64,000 bases of DNA from Gangjinia marincola (GCF_039523415.1 NZ_BAAAFG010000002.1:1-64000), one strand, 5' to 3'. Numbered from the stretch's first letter, positions 19,635 through 27,217 are shown. Notes: generated by a model from the sequence alone, not told the origin. Translations and numbers: made by a program.

Positions 19635-20186
19635 TTAAACTTTTTCTACTTGCATGTAACTAAGCTCTAATGGCGTTTTTCTTCCGAAAATTTTTACCAT
19701 CACTTCAAGCTTGCGTTTTTCTTCATTCACTTTCTCAACCGTACCGTTGAATCCATTAAATGGCCCATCAATCACTTTTACGGTTTCACCAATTGTATAT
19801 GGTATAGCAATACTGTCCTCTTTAATAGACAATTCATCTACTTTACCTAACATTCGGTTTACTTCTGTTCTTCTAAGTGGCACAGGATCTCCTCCTTTTG
19901 TTTCTCCTAGAAAACCAATCACCCCATTGATTCCTTTGATAATATGAGGAACCTCTCCTTCAAGATTGGCTTGAATCATAATATACCCCGGAAAGTAAAC
20001 ACGTTCTTTATGAATCTTCTTTCCGTTTCTAATTTGTATTACCTTTTCAGTAGGTACAAGAATTTGATCGATATTATCTTCTAAACCATGGTGAGAAATC
20101 TCACGTTCGATATAGTCCTTAATCTTATTCTCTTGCCCACTTACAGACCGAACAACGTACCATTTTTTTGTATTCTCTTCTACCAT
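19635..20186 (-). CDS. nusG: Transcription termination/antitermination factor NusG
   Basis: Elongation factor linking RNA polymerase to Rho and the ribosome, 183 aa from the ATG at 20186; a GTG immediately upstream at 20189 would add one residue. The NGN domain begins KKWYVVRSVSGQENKIKDYI, and the C-terminal KOW motif reads VKVIDGPFNGFNGTVEKVN. It starts 13 bases after the secE stop, the conserved secE-nusG pair. Confidence 0.98.
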   Translation of the reverse strand: MVEENTKKWYVVRSVSGQENKIKDYIEREISHHGLEDNIDQILVPTEKVIQIRNGKKIHKERVYFPGYIMIQANLEGEVPHIIKGINGVIGFLGETKGGDPVPLRRTEVNRMLGKVDELSIKEDSIAIPYTIGETVKVIDGPFNGFNGTVEKVNEEKRKLEVMVKIFGRKTPLELSYMQVEKV

Positions 20187-20199
20187 CACCTAGGAACGT

Positions 20200-20397
20200 T
20201 TATGATTTAACCCACTTAAAGTACTGCTCAATAACATTACTAAACACAGTGTCAACACCCCAAATAGCTAATGAAAATATCACAGAAAACAAAAGCACCA
20301 CTACAGATAGACGTTGTGCCTCTGCAAATGTTGGCCATGTTACATGATTCTTTAACTCATTGTATGATTCTTGTACGTATGTTGTAATTCCAGCCAT
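20200..20397 (-). CDS. secE: Preprotein translocase subunit SecE
   Basis: Small essential component of the SecYEG channel, 65 aa, the short single-helix form. An amphipathic cytosolic segment (ESYNELKNHVTWPTFAEAQR) carries the conserved W-P pair and precedes one transmembrane helix (about residues 29-49). It sits between tRNA-Trp and nusG, its usual place. Confidence 0.97.
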   Translation of the reverse strand: MAGITTYVQESYNELKNHVTWPTFAEAQRLSVVVLLFSVIFSLAIWGVDTVFSNVIEQYFKWVKS

Positions 20398-20524
20398 TTT
20401 GTTTTAATCAGAAATTCTACTTTCTATTTTATCGTAATACTATGAGATTAACCTAATTAATTTAAGCACACTCAGTATATAATCTTAAAGCATATCCCAA
20501 TACTTCGGGACTTGCTTCCCAATT

Positions 20525-20576
20525 CTTTGCTTTGCAAGGGTTGAGAGACTCCTTTCGACTGCACTCAAGGCAGGCT
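20525..20576. repeat. Partial duplicate of the tRNA-Trp 3' end, followed by a cttcgac-type repeat
   Basis: 20525-20551 repeats 20592-20618 with one mismatch in 27 bases. The copied stretch covers the last 17 bases of tRNA-Trp plus 10 bases beyond it. Directly after it (20552-20576) lies a CTTTCGACTGCACTCAAGG-type element that resembles interspersed repeats elsewhere in the window. The 20398-20601 spacer has no gene. Confidence 0.7.
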
Positions 20577-20601
20577 TTTTATCTCACAATCCTTTGCTTT
20601 G

Positions 20602-20674
20602 CACGGGTTGAGAGACTCGAACTCCCGACACCTGGTTTTGGAGACCAGTGCTCTACCAACTGAGCTAAACCCGT
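20602..20674 (-). tRNA. tRNA-Trp (CCA)
   Basis: A 73-nt cloverleaf with acceptor stem ACGGGTT/AACCCGT, D-loop AGCTCAGTTGGTAGAGC, anticodon loop CTCCAAA (anticodon CCA) and T-loop GTTCGAGTC. It lies between tuf and secE, a common bacterial arrangement. Confidence 0.97.
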
Positions 20675-20721
20675 CTAAGGGAATTCACTTCAATAAAACC
20701 CCCGTTAACATAAGTCAAGGC

Positions 20722-20739
20722 GTCCGCCATATGGCGGAC
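20722..20739 (-). promoter_or_regulatory. Perfect 18-bp palindrome hairpin between tuf and tRNA-Trp
   Basis: GTCCGCCATATGGCGGAC at 20722-20739 is a perfect palindrome 30 bases after the tuf stop and 47 before tRNA-Trp. No U-tract follows on the minus strand, so it is better explained as an RNA processing or mRNA 3'-end stabilising hairpin than as a strong terminator. Confidence 0.5.
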
Positions 20740-20769
20740 ACCTTTTCTTATCAATACTATATAAGTATA

Positions 20770-21957
20770 TTATTCTGTAATCTCAGTAACCTGACCTGCA
20801 CCTACAGTTCTACCACCTTCACGGATAGCAAAACGCAATCCAATATTAAGTGCAATTGGTGCGATAAGCTCAACGTTGATTGTTAAGTTATCTCCAGGCA
20901 TTACCATTTCAACGCCATCAGGAAGACTAATTGTTCCTGTTACATCAGTTGTACGCACGTAAAACTGTGGACGGTAGTTGTTATGGAATGGAGTGTGACG
21001 CCCACCTTCTTCTTTCTTAAGGATATACACCTCAGCTTTGAATTTGTGGTGTGGAGTAACACTTCCTGGCTTAGCGATAACCATACCTCTAGAGATTTGA
21101 GTTTTCTCAATACCTCTTAAAAGGATACCTGCGTTATCTCCAGCTTCACCTCTATCAAGGATCTGACGGAACATCTCAATACCTGTAACAGTAGATGTCA
21201 ATTTACCAGCACCCATACCGATGATCTCTACAGGATCACCAGAGTTGATAATACCAGTTTCAATACGACCGGTAGCAACAGTACCACGACCAGTAATTGA
21301 GAATACATCTTCAATAGGCATTAAGAAATCTTTCTCAACATCGCGCTTTGGAAGCTCAATCCAAGAATCAACCTCTTCCATTAATTTAATTACAGTATCT
21401 ACCCATTTTTGCTCACCATTAAGTGCACCAAGAGCAGAACCTTGAACTACAGGTCCGTTATCACCATCATACTCATAGAAAGATAATAGATCTCTGATTT
21501 CCATTTCAACAAGCTCTAAAAGCTCCTCATCATCCACCATATCCACTTTATTCATGAATACAACAATTCTAGGAATACCAACCTGGCGTCCTAAAAGGAT
21601 GTGCTCACGAGTTTGTGGCATTGGACCATCAGTAGCTGCAACAACTAAGATAGCACCATCCATCTGTGCAGCACCTGTAACCATGTTCTTTACGTAATCG
21701 GCGTGACCTGGACAGTCAACGTGCGCGTAGTGACGGTTTGCAGTTGCGTACTCAACGTGAGAAGAGTTAATTGTAATACCACGCTCTTTTTCTTCTGGAG
21801 CGTTGTCAATTTGATCAAAAGCAGAAGCTTCTGAAAAACCTGCGTCAGCTAAAACTTTAGTGATCGCAGCTGTAAGGGTTGTCTTTCCGTGATCCACGTG
21901 ACCGATAGTACCGATGTTAACGTGGGGTTTGGAACGATCGTAAGTTTCCTTTGCCAT
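20770..21957 (-). CDS. tuf: Elongation factor Tu
   Basis: GTPase delivering aminoacyl-tRNA to the ribosome, 395 aa, the normal length. The G domain carries GHVDHGKT (residues 19-26), the switch I Thr within RGITI, DCPGH (about 81-85) and NKVD; domains II and III are intact to the C-terminal REGGRTVGAGQVTEI. It follows four tRNA genes and precedes tRNA-Trp-secE, the same order as tufB in E. coli. Codons are strongly biased, as expected for a highly expressed gene. Confidence 0.99.
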   Translation of the reverse strand: MAKETYDRSKPHVNIGTIGHVDHGKTTLTAAITKVLADAGFSEASAFDQIDNAPEEKERGITINSSHVEYATANRHYAHVDCPGHADYVKNMVTGAAQMDGAILVVAATDGPMPQTREHILLGRQVGIPRIVVFMNKVDMVDDEELLELVEMEIRDLLSFYEYDGDNGPVVQGSALGALNGEQKWVDTVIKLMEEVDSWIELPKRDVEKDFLMPIEDVFSITGRGTVATGRIETGIINSGDPVEIIGMGAGKLTSTVTGIEMFRQILDRGEAGDNAGILLRGIEKTQISRGMVIAKPGSVTPHHKFKAEVYILKKEEGGRHTPFHNNYRPQFYVRTTDVTGTISLPDGVEMVMPGDNLTINVELIAPIALNIGLRFAIREGGRTVGAGQVTEITE

Positions 21958-22081
21958 AATGAATGATTATTAATCCTAGTTTATAATAGTTGTTTCAAAA
22001 AATATACAATACCTAAAAGCCAACAGAAGGTTTACATTTTTTTGTAAATTTTCTGCGACTCATTCTCTATTTATCCAATAG

Positions 22082-22153
22082 AGCCAACGACGAGAATTGA
22101 ACTCGTGACCTCTTCCTTACCAAGGAAGCGCTCTACCCCTGAGCTACGTCGGC
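22082..22153 (-). tRNA. tRNA-Thr (GGT)
   Basis: A 72-nt cloverleaf with acceptor GCCGACG/CGTTGGC, D-arm AGCTCAGGGGTAGAGC, anticodon loop TTGGTAA (anticodon GGT) and T-loop GTTCAATTC. It is the tRNA nearest to tuf. Confidence 0.96.
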
Positions 22154-22212
22154 CGTTAGGATTAATGCTTCCTTTAAACGAAAGGAAAACAAAAACAGAT
22201 TACTCTGTTTTC

Positions 22213-22232
22213 TTAGAGCGGGAGATCAGGTT
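22213..22232. repeat. Partial duplicate of the tRNA-Gly 3' end
   Basis: 22213-22232 repeats 22327-22346 with one mismatch in 20 bases. The copied part is the tRNA-Gly acceptor and start of the T-arm plus 4 bases beyond the 3' end. No other part of a tRNA is present, so it is a fragment. Confidence 0.6.
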
Positions 22233-22330
22233 TCCCGAAATAAATTCGGAACAGGCTTCTCACCTTACTCTTTTTCTTCTATATGAATGATGTCATTAAA
22301 CAATCATTCAATACATAAAGAACTTTTTAG

Positions 22331-22403
22331 AGCGGGAGACCAGGTTCGAACTGGCGACATTCAGCTTGGAAGGCTGACGCTCTACCAACTGAGCTACTCC
22401 CGC
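22331..22403 (-). tRNA. tRNA-Gly (TCC)
   Basis: A 73-nt cloverleaf with acceptor GCGGGAG/CTCCCGC, D-arm AGCTCAGTTGGTAGAGC, anticodon loop CTTCCAA (anticodon TCC) and T-loop GTTCGAACC. Confidence 0.97.
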
Positions 22404-22485
22404 ATTTATAATTAAGTTATTCTTAATTAATGGTATTCAATATTTCAATTTTTCTTTTGCTTTCCGCTTTCGCGGAAATTAAAAG

Positions 22486-22567
22486 TGGGGAGAGCAGGAT
22501 TCGAACCTGCGAAGTTAAAAACAACGGAGTTACAGTCCGTCCTCGTTGGCCGCTTGAGTATCTCCCC
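22486..22567 (-). tRNA. tRNA-Tyr (GTA)
   Basis: An 82-nt class II tRNA with acceptor GGGGAGA/TCTCCCC, anticodon loop CTGTAAC (anticodon GTA), a long variable arm and T-loop GTTCGAATC. Confidence 0.97.
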
Positions 22568-22617
22568 CTCAAATTCGTCTTACATCAGTATTTTATAGAA
22601 CTTTTTACTTTTTTAAG

Positions 22618-22691
22618 AGCCGATGGAGGGACTCGAACCCACGACCTGCTGATTACAAATCAGCTGCTCTAGCCAGCTGAGCTACATCGGC
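22618..22691 (-). tRNA. tRNA-Thr (TGT)
   Basis: A 74-nt cloverleaf with acceptor GCCGATG/CATCGGC, anticodon loop TTTGTAA (anticodon TGT) and T-loop GTTCGAGTC. It is the first gene of the Thr-Tyr-Gly-Thr-tuf operon, in the same order as thrU-tyrU-glyT-thrT-tufB of E. coli. Confidence 0.97.
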
Positions 22692-22712
22692 TTTTTAGTG
22701 CTTTTTGAGCAT

Positions 22713-22739
22713 AAAAAAGTCCGCTATTTCTAACGGACT
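22713..22739 (-). terminator. Terminator of hpf, overlapping the tRNA operon start
   Basis: A 9-bp stem with one wobble pairs 22718-22726 with 22731-22739 around a TTTC loop. On the minus strand it is followed by TTTTTTAT, a good intrinsic terminator for hpf (stop at 22790). The predicted start site of the downstream promoter falls inside its first arm. Confidence 0.7.
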
Positions 22740-22740
22740 G

Positions 22741-22769
22741 CAAATATATAAAGTTTATTTCTTACACAA
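22741..22769 (-). promoter_or_regulatory. Promoter of the tRNA-tuf operon
   Basis: On the minus strand, TTG at 22769-22767 is followed after 18 bases by TATATTTG at 22748-22741, an excellent Bacteroidetes promoter. Transcription would start near 22735, about 44 bases before tRNA-Thr(TGT). Confidence 0.7.
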
Positions 22770-22789
22770 AACTTTTATGCAAAAAATAT

Positions 22790-23098
22790 TTATGCATAAA
22801 AAGTTTGCTTTTGTTTGCGTTTGGAAAGCTGCCTGGAGAGTGAACTTATGCACTCATCAATCCCTGCCTCAAACGTCTTTGATTTCTTCTTAATAATGGT
22901 TTCACTCTTTGGAATACTGAGTAAAATCTCGGTTATCTTATTTTCAGGATTACTTGTGCTTTGCACTTTAAGAAAAACATCAGCATAAATAATCTTATCG
23001 TAATACTGCTCTAACTTACTTAACTTTTTGTGGATAAAGTTGACTAGTTTTTGATCTACTGTAAAATTTACAGACTGCACATTCACTTTCATACGCAT
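22790..23098 (-). CDS. hpf: Ribosome hibernation factor, HPF/RaiA (YfiA) family
   Basis: A 102-aa protein of the short HPF/RaiA type, which binds the 30S decoding region and inactivates ribosomes in slow growth. It has the beta-alpha-beta start MKVNVQSVNFTVDQKLVNFIHKKL and the LSIPKSE... ISSLSRQLSKRKQK C-terminal helix. A lysine-rich tail follows. It lacks the long C-terminal dimerisation domain. It is 24 bases downstream of xerC in the same direction, and the gene order rpsU-xerC-hpf-tRNA-tuf is one I associate with flavobacteria. Confidence 0.9.
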   Translation of the reverse strand: MRMKVNVQSVNFTVDQKLVNFIHKKLSKLEQYYDKIIYADVFLKVQSTSNPENKITEILLSIPKSETIIKKKSKTFEAGIDECISSLSRQLSKRKQKQTFYA

Positions 23099-23122
23099 AT
23101 TGATTTAGGTTAGACGTGATAT

Positions 23123-24010
23123 CTATTTCTTTTTGTTGCGAGGATGCGCATCTTTATACACTTGTGATAATTGCGCTATGCTGTTGTGAGTATATACTTG
23201 TGTTGAAGCTAGACTTGAATGCCCCAACAACTCTTTCACCGCATTTAAATTCGCTCCCTCATTTAAAAGATGTGTGGCAAATGAGTGTCTCAAAATATGA
23301 GGACTCTTCTTTACCTTACTAGATACCAAACTAAAGTAATTATTTATGATGCGATAAACAAGTGTTTCATAAATTTTAAGTCCCTTTTTGGTTAAAAACA
23401 AATAACTATTATTTGTACTATCAACGGTATTTCTACTACTAATATACTTCGTACAGGTTTTTATAACCATGGGCAATAATGGTATATACCGCTCCTTGTT
23501 TCGCTTTCCCAATACTTTGAGCATATGATTAGAAAGATCAACATCACTTAGCTTAATATTGATTAACTCTGCTCTTCTTATCCCTGTACTGTAAAACAAT
23601 TCTACAATAAGCTTATTTCTAATACCTTCAAAATCTGTGGTATCAAACGAATCTAATGCTGCAGTAATCTCCTTTTCTGAAAAAGGCACCTGTACTTGTT
23701 TAGGAATTTTAAGGGACTGATGCTTGCGAAGTGGGGAAGCTTCGATAGCCTCTATCTTGAGCAAAAATTTATAATAGGACTTAAGGGATGATATTTTGCG
23801 GTTAATGCTTCGGTTAGAAATGCCTAGATCGACCAAATGTACAATCCAGTTTCTAATTTGAGTATAATGTGCTGTGCTGATGTCTTTTTGGTCATATTCC
23901 GAAGAAATAAAAACCAAAAATTCTTCTAAATCCCTTTTATACGCAGAAATAGTATGAACAGAGTAATTTTTTTCTAGCTGAAGGTAATCAAGGAAGGAAG
24001 AAACAGGCAT
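23123..24010 (-). CDS. xerC: Tyrosine recombinase, XerC-like
   Basis: Site-specific recombinase for resolving chromosome dimers, 295 aa from the ATG at 24010; an upstream TTG would add 10 residues that do not fit the family. The N-terminal SAM-like domain (FLDYLQLEKNYSVHTISAYKRDL) precedes the catalytic domain, in which all active residues are visible: Arg in STGIRRAEL, Lys in VLGKRNKERYIPL, His-x-x-Arg in HILRHSFATHLL, His in LLGHSSLAS and the nucleophile Tyr in TQVYTH. Its fixed position beside rpsU argues for the housekeeping Xer rather than a mobile-element integrase. Confidence 0.88.
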   Translation of the reverse strand: MPVSSFLDYLQLEKNYSVHTISAYKRDLEEFLVFISSEYDQKDISTAHYTQIRNWIVHLVDLGISNRSINRKISSLKSYYKFLLKIEAIEASPLRKHQSLKIPKQVQVPFSEKEITAALDSFDTTDFEGIRNKLIVELFYSTGIRRAELINIKLSDVDLSNHMLKVLGKRNKERYIPLLPMVIKTCTKYISSRNTVDSTNNSYLFLTKKGLKIYETLVYRIINNYFSLVSSKVKKSPHILRHSFATHLLNEGANLNAVKELLGHSSLASTQVYTHNSIAQLSQVYKDAHPRNKKK

Positions 24011-24080
24011 AAAAAAACTGTTAGTCCACAAAGTTAACAAACTAAGTAAACCAACAGTAATATGTTTGCAAAGAAAAGTT

Positions 24081-24275
24081 CTAGAACTCTTCCTGATCTC
24101 TCAAGTGCTGAATATAAGCGGCCTTTTGAACAGTAGCTCTTCGCTCAACTGAAGGTTTTGTAAAGTGTTGACGTGAACGTAGCTGACGCATCGTCCCGGT
24201 TTTGTCAAACTTTCGCTTATAACGCTTTAGCGCTCTATCAATATTTTCTCCGTCTTTTACTGGTATAATTAACAT
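24081..24275 (-). CDS. rpsU: 30S ribosomal protein S21 (bS21)
   Basis: A 64-aa basic small-subunit protein, starting MLIIPVKDGENIDRALKRYKRKFDKTG, typical of bS21. In Bacteroidetes, bS21 with bS6 and bS18 forms a pocket that hides the 16S anti-Shine-Dalgarno tail. The gene carries a perfect Shine-Dalgarno site, unlike its neighbours, consistent with reported autoregulation by bS21. A -7 like TATATTTG lies at 24311-24304 on the minus strand, although no good -33 box goes with it. Confidence 0.95.
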   Translation of the reverse strand: MLIIPVKDGENIDRALKRYKRKFDKTGTMRQLRSRQHFTKPSVERRATVQKAAYIQHLRDQEEF

Positions 24276-24282
24276 AGACTAA

Positions 24283-24293
24283 CACCTCCTTTC
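24283..24293 (-). promoter_or_regulatory. Perfect extended Shine-Dalgarno of rpsU
   Basis: On the minus strand GAAAGGAGGTG (24293-24283) is complementary over 11 bases to the 16S 3' tail (CACCUCCUUUC). Nine bases separate GGAGG from the ATG. None of the other genes in the window that I inspected shows a comparable site. Confidence 0.85.
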
Positions 24294-24351
24294 AAATGAG
24301 CGGCAAATATATAATAAAACTTTGAGTTAGATTAATTTTAATTCAGTTTGA

Positions 24352-25770
24352 TTAATAAAATTTTAATGACCATACCGAATAGCTCTTTGGCGGGGCTTGA
24401 ATCTTTACCCATTGCCCGCTTTGAGTCGTTGGCTGCCAGCTTGAATTACCGGTATAATCTTTAATCTGTTGGCTAGACCAATTAGTTTGTATCCAACGTT
24501 CTTTCCAAGAGTTAGAATTATTAATGTAAACAATTAGACCTGGTTTACCACCGCCTCCATTGCGCTTCGCGATATACTCATCGTTATCTGTCCATAAATT
24601 TGTCGTATTCCCTCCTGCAAGGTTATTATGAATCCATATAAGATTATTCATCTTATTCTTATTTAACCACTCTTCATAATCACGATAGAAAATTGCGGGA
24701 TAACCCTCATGTGTTAAAATGTAGGCATAAGCGAGTAATTTATTGGTGTAGATCTCATCTGTATCGTGGTTGGCAACAAAGGTAACCGCACGAGATGCAT
24801 TTCTTTTCCAGAGCATATCACCATTAAGTGCATTAAGATTACCACCAACAAATGCATCTTTCATTTTGTAATAGCATGCAAAGTCAAACGCAGACATTTG
24901 TGCATTATCTGTCCACCATTTTAAAGTATTCACATTACCATCCCAGTATTCTCCTACTCCAAATCCACCTGCACTATTTCTAAATTCTTTGGCTACCCAA
25001 GGCTCAAAACCTTTTACGTAATCAAAGCGCCATCCGTCAAATTTCATGGTATTTTTGTAGTATTTAGCTACTGAATTTGAGCGTTTCCACAACCAATCTT
25101 GTACGTAGGACTTGTGGTGACATAGATCTGGAAATCCTCCAAATGCCCCAGAATCATTCGAGTGATAATCATTAGGGTGAAAATCATACTGAGATCGATC
25201 AAATTTATTTGACATAGGTTGATAATCAGTATAGGTATTGCTATTTGTGAAAACATTGTATTCTGAATCTCCCCCACTGTTGTGATTCAATACGATATCT
25301 GCGATGACGCTCAAACCGTAATTGTGAGCTCTGTCTATAAGGCTAACTAGTTCTGTACGGGAACCAAAACGAGTCTCTGTGCTTCCCATTTGGTTAAACT
25401 CGCCAAAGTCATAAAAGTCAAACGGATCGTAACCCATAGAAAAGGGACCATTTTGCGCCTTGCTTGCAGGTGGAAGCCAAATTGCGTCTATCCCTGCGTT
25501 ACTCCAAGACTGCACCTTGCCTCGTACCGTATTCCACCAATTACCCCCACCTGGCACATCCCAGTAAAAAGCTTGCATCATTACACCAGAGCCTATAGGT
25601 TTGAGCCCTGCCCTACTGGTAGTTTCATCGTCGAGAAGTTGAGATTCTTGAAGAAGTTCGTTTTTTTGGTTGTCAAGAAGTTCTTCTGTAAGACTATCCT
25701 TGTCACAGGAAACAAAAACGAACAAAACAGAGATAACGTAGAAAAAATGTTTAAAATTTATCATTTTCAT
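24352..25770 (-). CDS. Alpha-amylase family (GH13) lipoprotein
   Basis: Secreted starch-degrading hydrolase, 472 aa from the ATG at 25770; an upstream GTG (25839) would put the signal peptide inside the protein. A lipoprotein signal (FYVISVLFVFVSC) ends at the lipobox Cys, followed by DKDS. GH13 motifs are complete: region I DIVLNH, nucleophile Asp250 in WRFDYVKGF, acid Glu274 in GVGEYWDG and Asp336 in FVANHD. The C-terminal beta domain is present. The enzyme is probably on the outer membrane or cell surface. It is a single-gene unit preceded by a paired AAACGTTT site, which suggests repressor control. No SusCD-like genes lie nearby. Confidence 0.92.
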   Translation of the reverse strand: MKMINFKHFFYVISVLFVFVSCDKDSLTEELLDNQKNELLQESQLLDDETTSRAGLKPIGSGVMMQAFYWDVPGGGNWWNTVRGKVQSWSNAGIDAIWLPPASKAQNGPFSMGYDPFDFYDFGEFNQMGSTETRFGSRTELVSLIDRAHNYGLSVIADIVLNHNSGGDSEYNVFTNSNTYTDYQPMSNKFDRSQYDFHPNDYHSNDSGAFGGFPDLCHHKSYVQDWLWKRSNSVAKYYKNTMKFDGWRFDYVKGFEPWVAKEFRNSAGGFGVGEYWDGNVNTLKWWTDNAQMSAFDFACYYKMKDAFVGGNLNALNGDMLWKRNASRAVTFVANHDTDEIYTNKLLAYAYILTHEGYPAIFYRDYEEWLNKNKMNNLIWIHNNLAGGNTTNLWTDNDEYIAKRNGGGGKPGLIVYINNSNSWKERWIQTNWSSQQIKDYTGNSSWQPTTQSGQWVKIQAPPKSYSVWSLKFY

Positions 25771-25813
25771 AATTATTTGGTTAGATACTTGTGAAATTAT
25801 GAAAATATAACAT

Positions 25814-25848
25814 ACGAAAACGTTTGAATTTTCACTCAAACGTTTTCG
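25814..25848 (-). promoter_or_regulatory. Candidate LacI-type double operator upstream of the amylase gene
   Basis: The arms CGAAAACGTTTGA (25814-25826) and TCAAACGTTTTCG (25836-25848) form a perfect 13-bp inverted repeat with a 9-base gap. Each arm contains the palindrome AAACGTTT, typical of LacI-family operators. The site ends 44 bases upstream of the amylase ATG. It could instead act as a terminator for the acyl-CoA dehydrogenase gene, but no clear U-tract follows. Confidence 0.5.
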
Positions 25849-25949
25849 TGTTAATAAGATTTATTGGAACAGGCTTTAAATGATTGAAACCAAATTTTTA
25901 GAATTTATATAGAAATTGACTTTTGATTAATTCAATACGAACAAAAAAA

Positions 25950-27137
25950 CTAAGTCGCCGGCTTATACTCTTTCTTATCGATCACCATCTTCGCAATTAT
26001 TTCCCGAAGTATCTCAGAAGTTCCTCCACCTATAGGACCAAGTCTGCTATCGCGAAGCATTCTGGCTAGTGGATACTCTTCGACATAGCCATAACCTCCC
26101 AGAAATTGTAGGCAATCGTAAATCGCCTGATCTGCCATTTTAGTCGATAACAACTTTGACATAGTAGCTTCTTTCACCACATATTCATTATTATCTAACC
26201 GCTTTGTAATGGCATAATTAAAGGTTTTACACATTTCAATCTCACTGGCAATATCTGCGATCTTATGTCGTAATGCCTGAAATTCATTTAAACGTTTACC
26301 AAACGCCATTCGATCATGCATATATCCTAAAGCGTAATCTAGCGCATATTCTGCACGTGCATGAGCATTCACCCCCATGATCAATCGCTCCAATGCTAAA
26401 TGTTGCATGAGGTAATTAAATCCTTTATTCTCTTCACCCATTAAATGATCTGCCGGAATTCTGACCTCATCAAAGGCGATCTCTGCGGTGTCTGATGCTC
26501 TCCAACCTAGCTTGTCTAATTTTGTTGCTGATATACCTGGAGTATCACGATCAATTAAGAAAATACTAATTCCCTTGTTGCGATCTTTAGGAGATGTCTT
26601 AGCTGAAACGACCAGATAGTCTGAATAAACACCGTTTGTAATAAATGTTTTTGAACCATTGATCACCCACTCATCACCATCCTTAACAGCGGTAGTTCTC
26701 ATGCCTGCAACATCAGATCCACCAAAGGGTTCTGTGATACATAAGCAGCCTATCATCTCACCGGTGATACTCTTAGCAAGGTATTTATGTTTGATTTCTT
26801 CGCTGCCTTCAGCATTTAAATGTGTCATCGCTAAGTAGGCATGCGCCCACATTGCAGCAGCAAATCCACCCGAATTTATTTTTTGAAGCTCTTCTAAAAA
26901 GATGACGGTGTAGAATAAGTCTAAATCCAGTCCACCATATTCTTCGGGATAGTTGATCCCAAAAAATCCCATCTCACCAAACTTCTCCCAAATAAAACGC
27001 TCTATGGTGCCAGATTTTTCCCACTTGTCAATATGAGGAACGACCTCTTTTTGCAAAAAATCCTGTAGACTTTTACGAAATAATTCGTGTTCCTCTGCGA
27101 AATATCCGGTCGGCATTTCCAATTCTGTTGTCATCAT
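25950..27137 (-). CDS. Acyl-CoA dehydrogenase
   Basis: FAD enzyme that introduces the alpha-beta double bond in acyl-CoAs (fatty-acid or branched-chain amino-acid breakdown), 395 aa. The three ACAD domains are present. Visible motifs are CITEPFGGSDVAGM, NGSKTFITNG and the C-terminal block LGGYGYVEEYPLARMLRD with the likely catalytic Glu. IGGGTSEILREIIAK lies near the end. Substrate range cannot be set from sequence. ATG ATG at 27137 allows two adjacent starts. It lies 80 bases downstream of the helix-hairpin-helix gene in the same direction. Confidence 0.93.
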   Translation of the reverse strand: MMTTELEMPTGYFAEEHELFRKSLQDFLQKEVVPHIDKWEKSGTIERFIWEKFGEMGFFGINYPEEYGGLDLDLFYTVIFLEELQKINSGGFAAAMWAHAYLAMTHLNAEGSEEIKHKYLAKSITGEMIGCLCITEPFGGSDVAGMRTTAVKDGDEWVINGSKTFITNGVYSDYLVVSAKTSPKDRNKGISIFLIDRDTPGISATKLDKLGWRASDTAEIAFDEVRIPADHLMGEENKGFNYLMQHLALERLIMGVNAHARAEYALDYALGYMHDRMAFGKRLNEFQALRHKIADIASEIEMCKTFNYAITKRLDNNEYVVKEATMSKLLSTKMADQAIYDCLQFLGGYGYVEEYPLARMLRDSRLGPIGGGTSEILREIIAKMVIDKKEYKPAT

Positions 27138-27217
27138 AGTTTTAAAATGCTATTGCTGATTATACAGCAGTTACAAATTCCATAATTCTCAAAAAAATCG
27201 CATTTGATTATGAAATC

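Noticed and set aside
22705..22893. Plus-strand open frame across the hpf 3' end
   Set aside because: It runs over the terminator/promoter region and antisense to hpf, and has no recognisable protein features.
23123..24010. xerC as an integrase of a mobile element associated with the duplicated tRNA ends
   Set aside because: It sits in a conserved rpsU-xerC-hpf setting with intact housekeeping genes around it, and there are no phage or conjugation genes nearby.
25771..25839. Upstream GTG start for the amylase gene
   Set aside because: It would place 23 residues before a typical lipoprotein signal and start within the operator-like inverted repeat.
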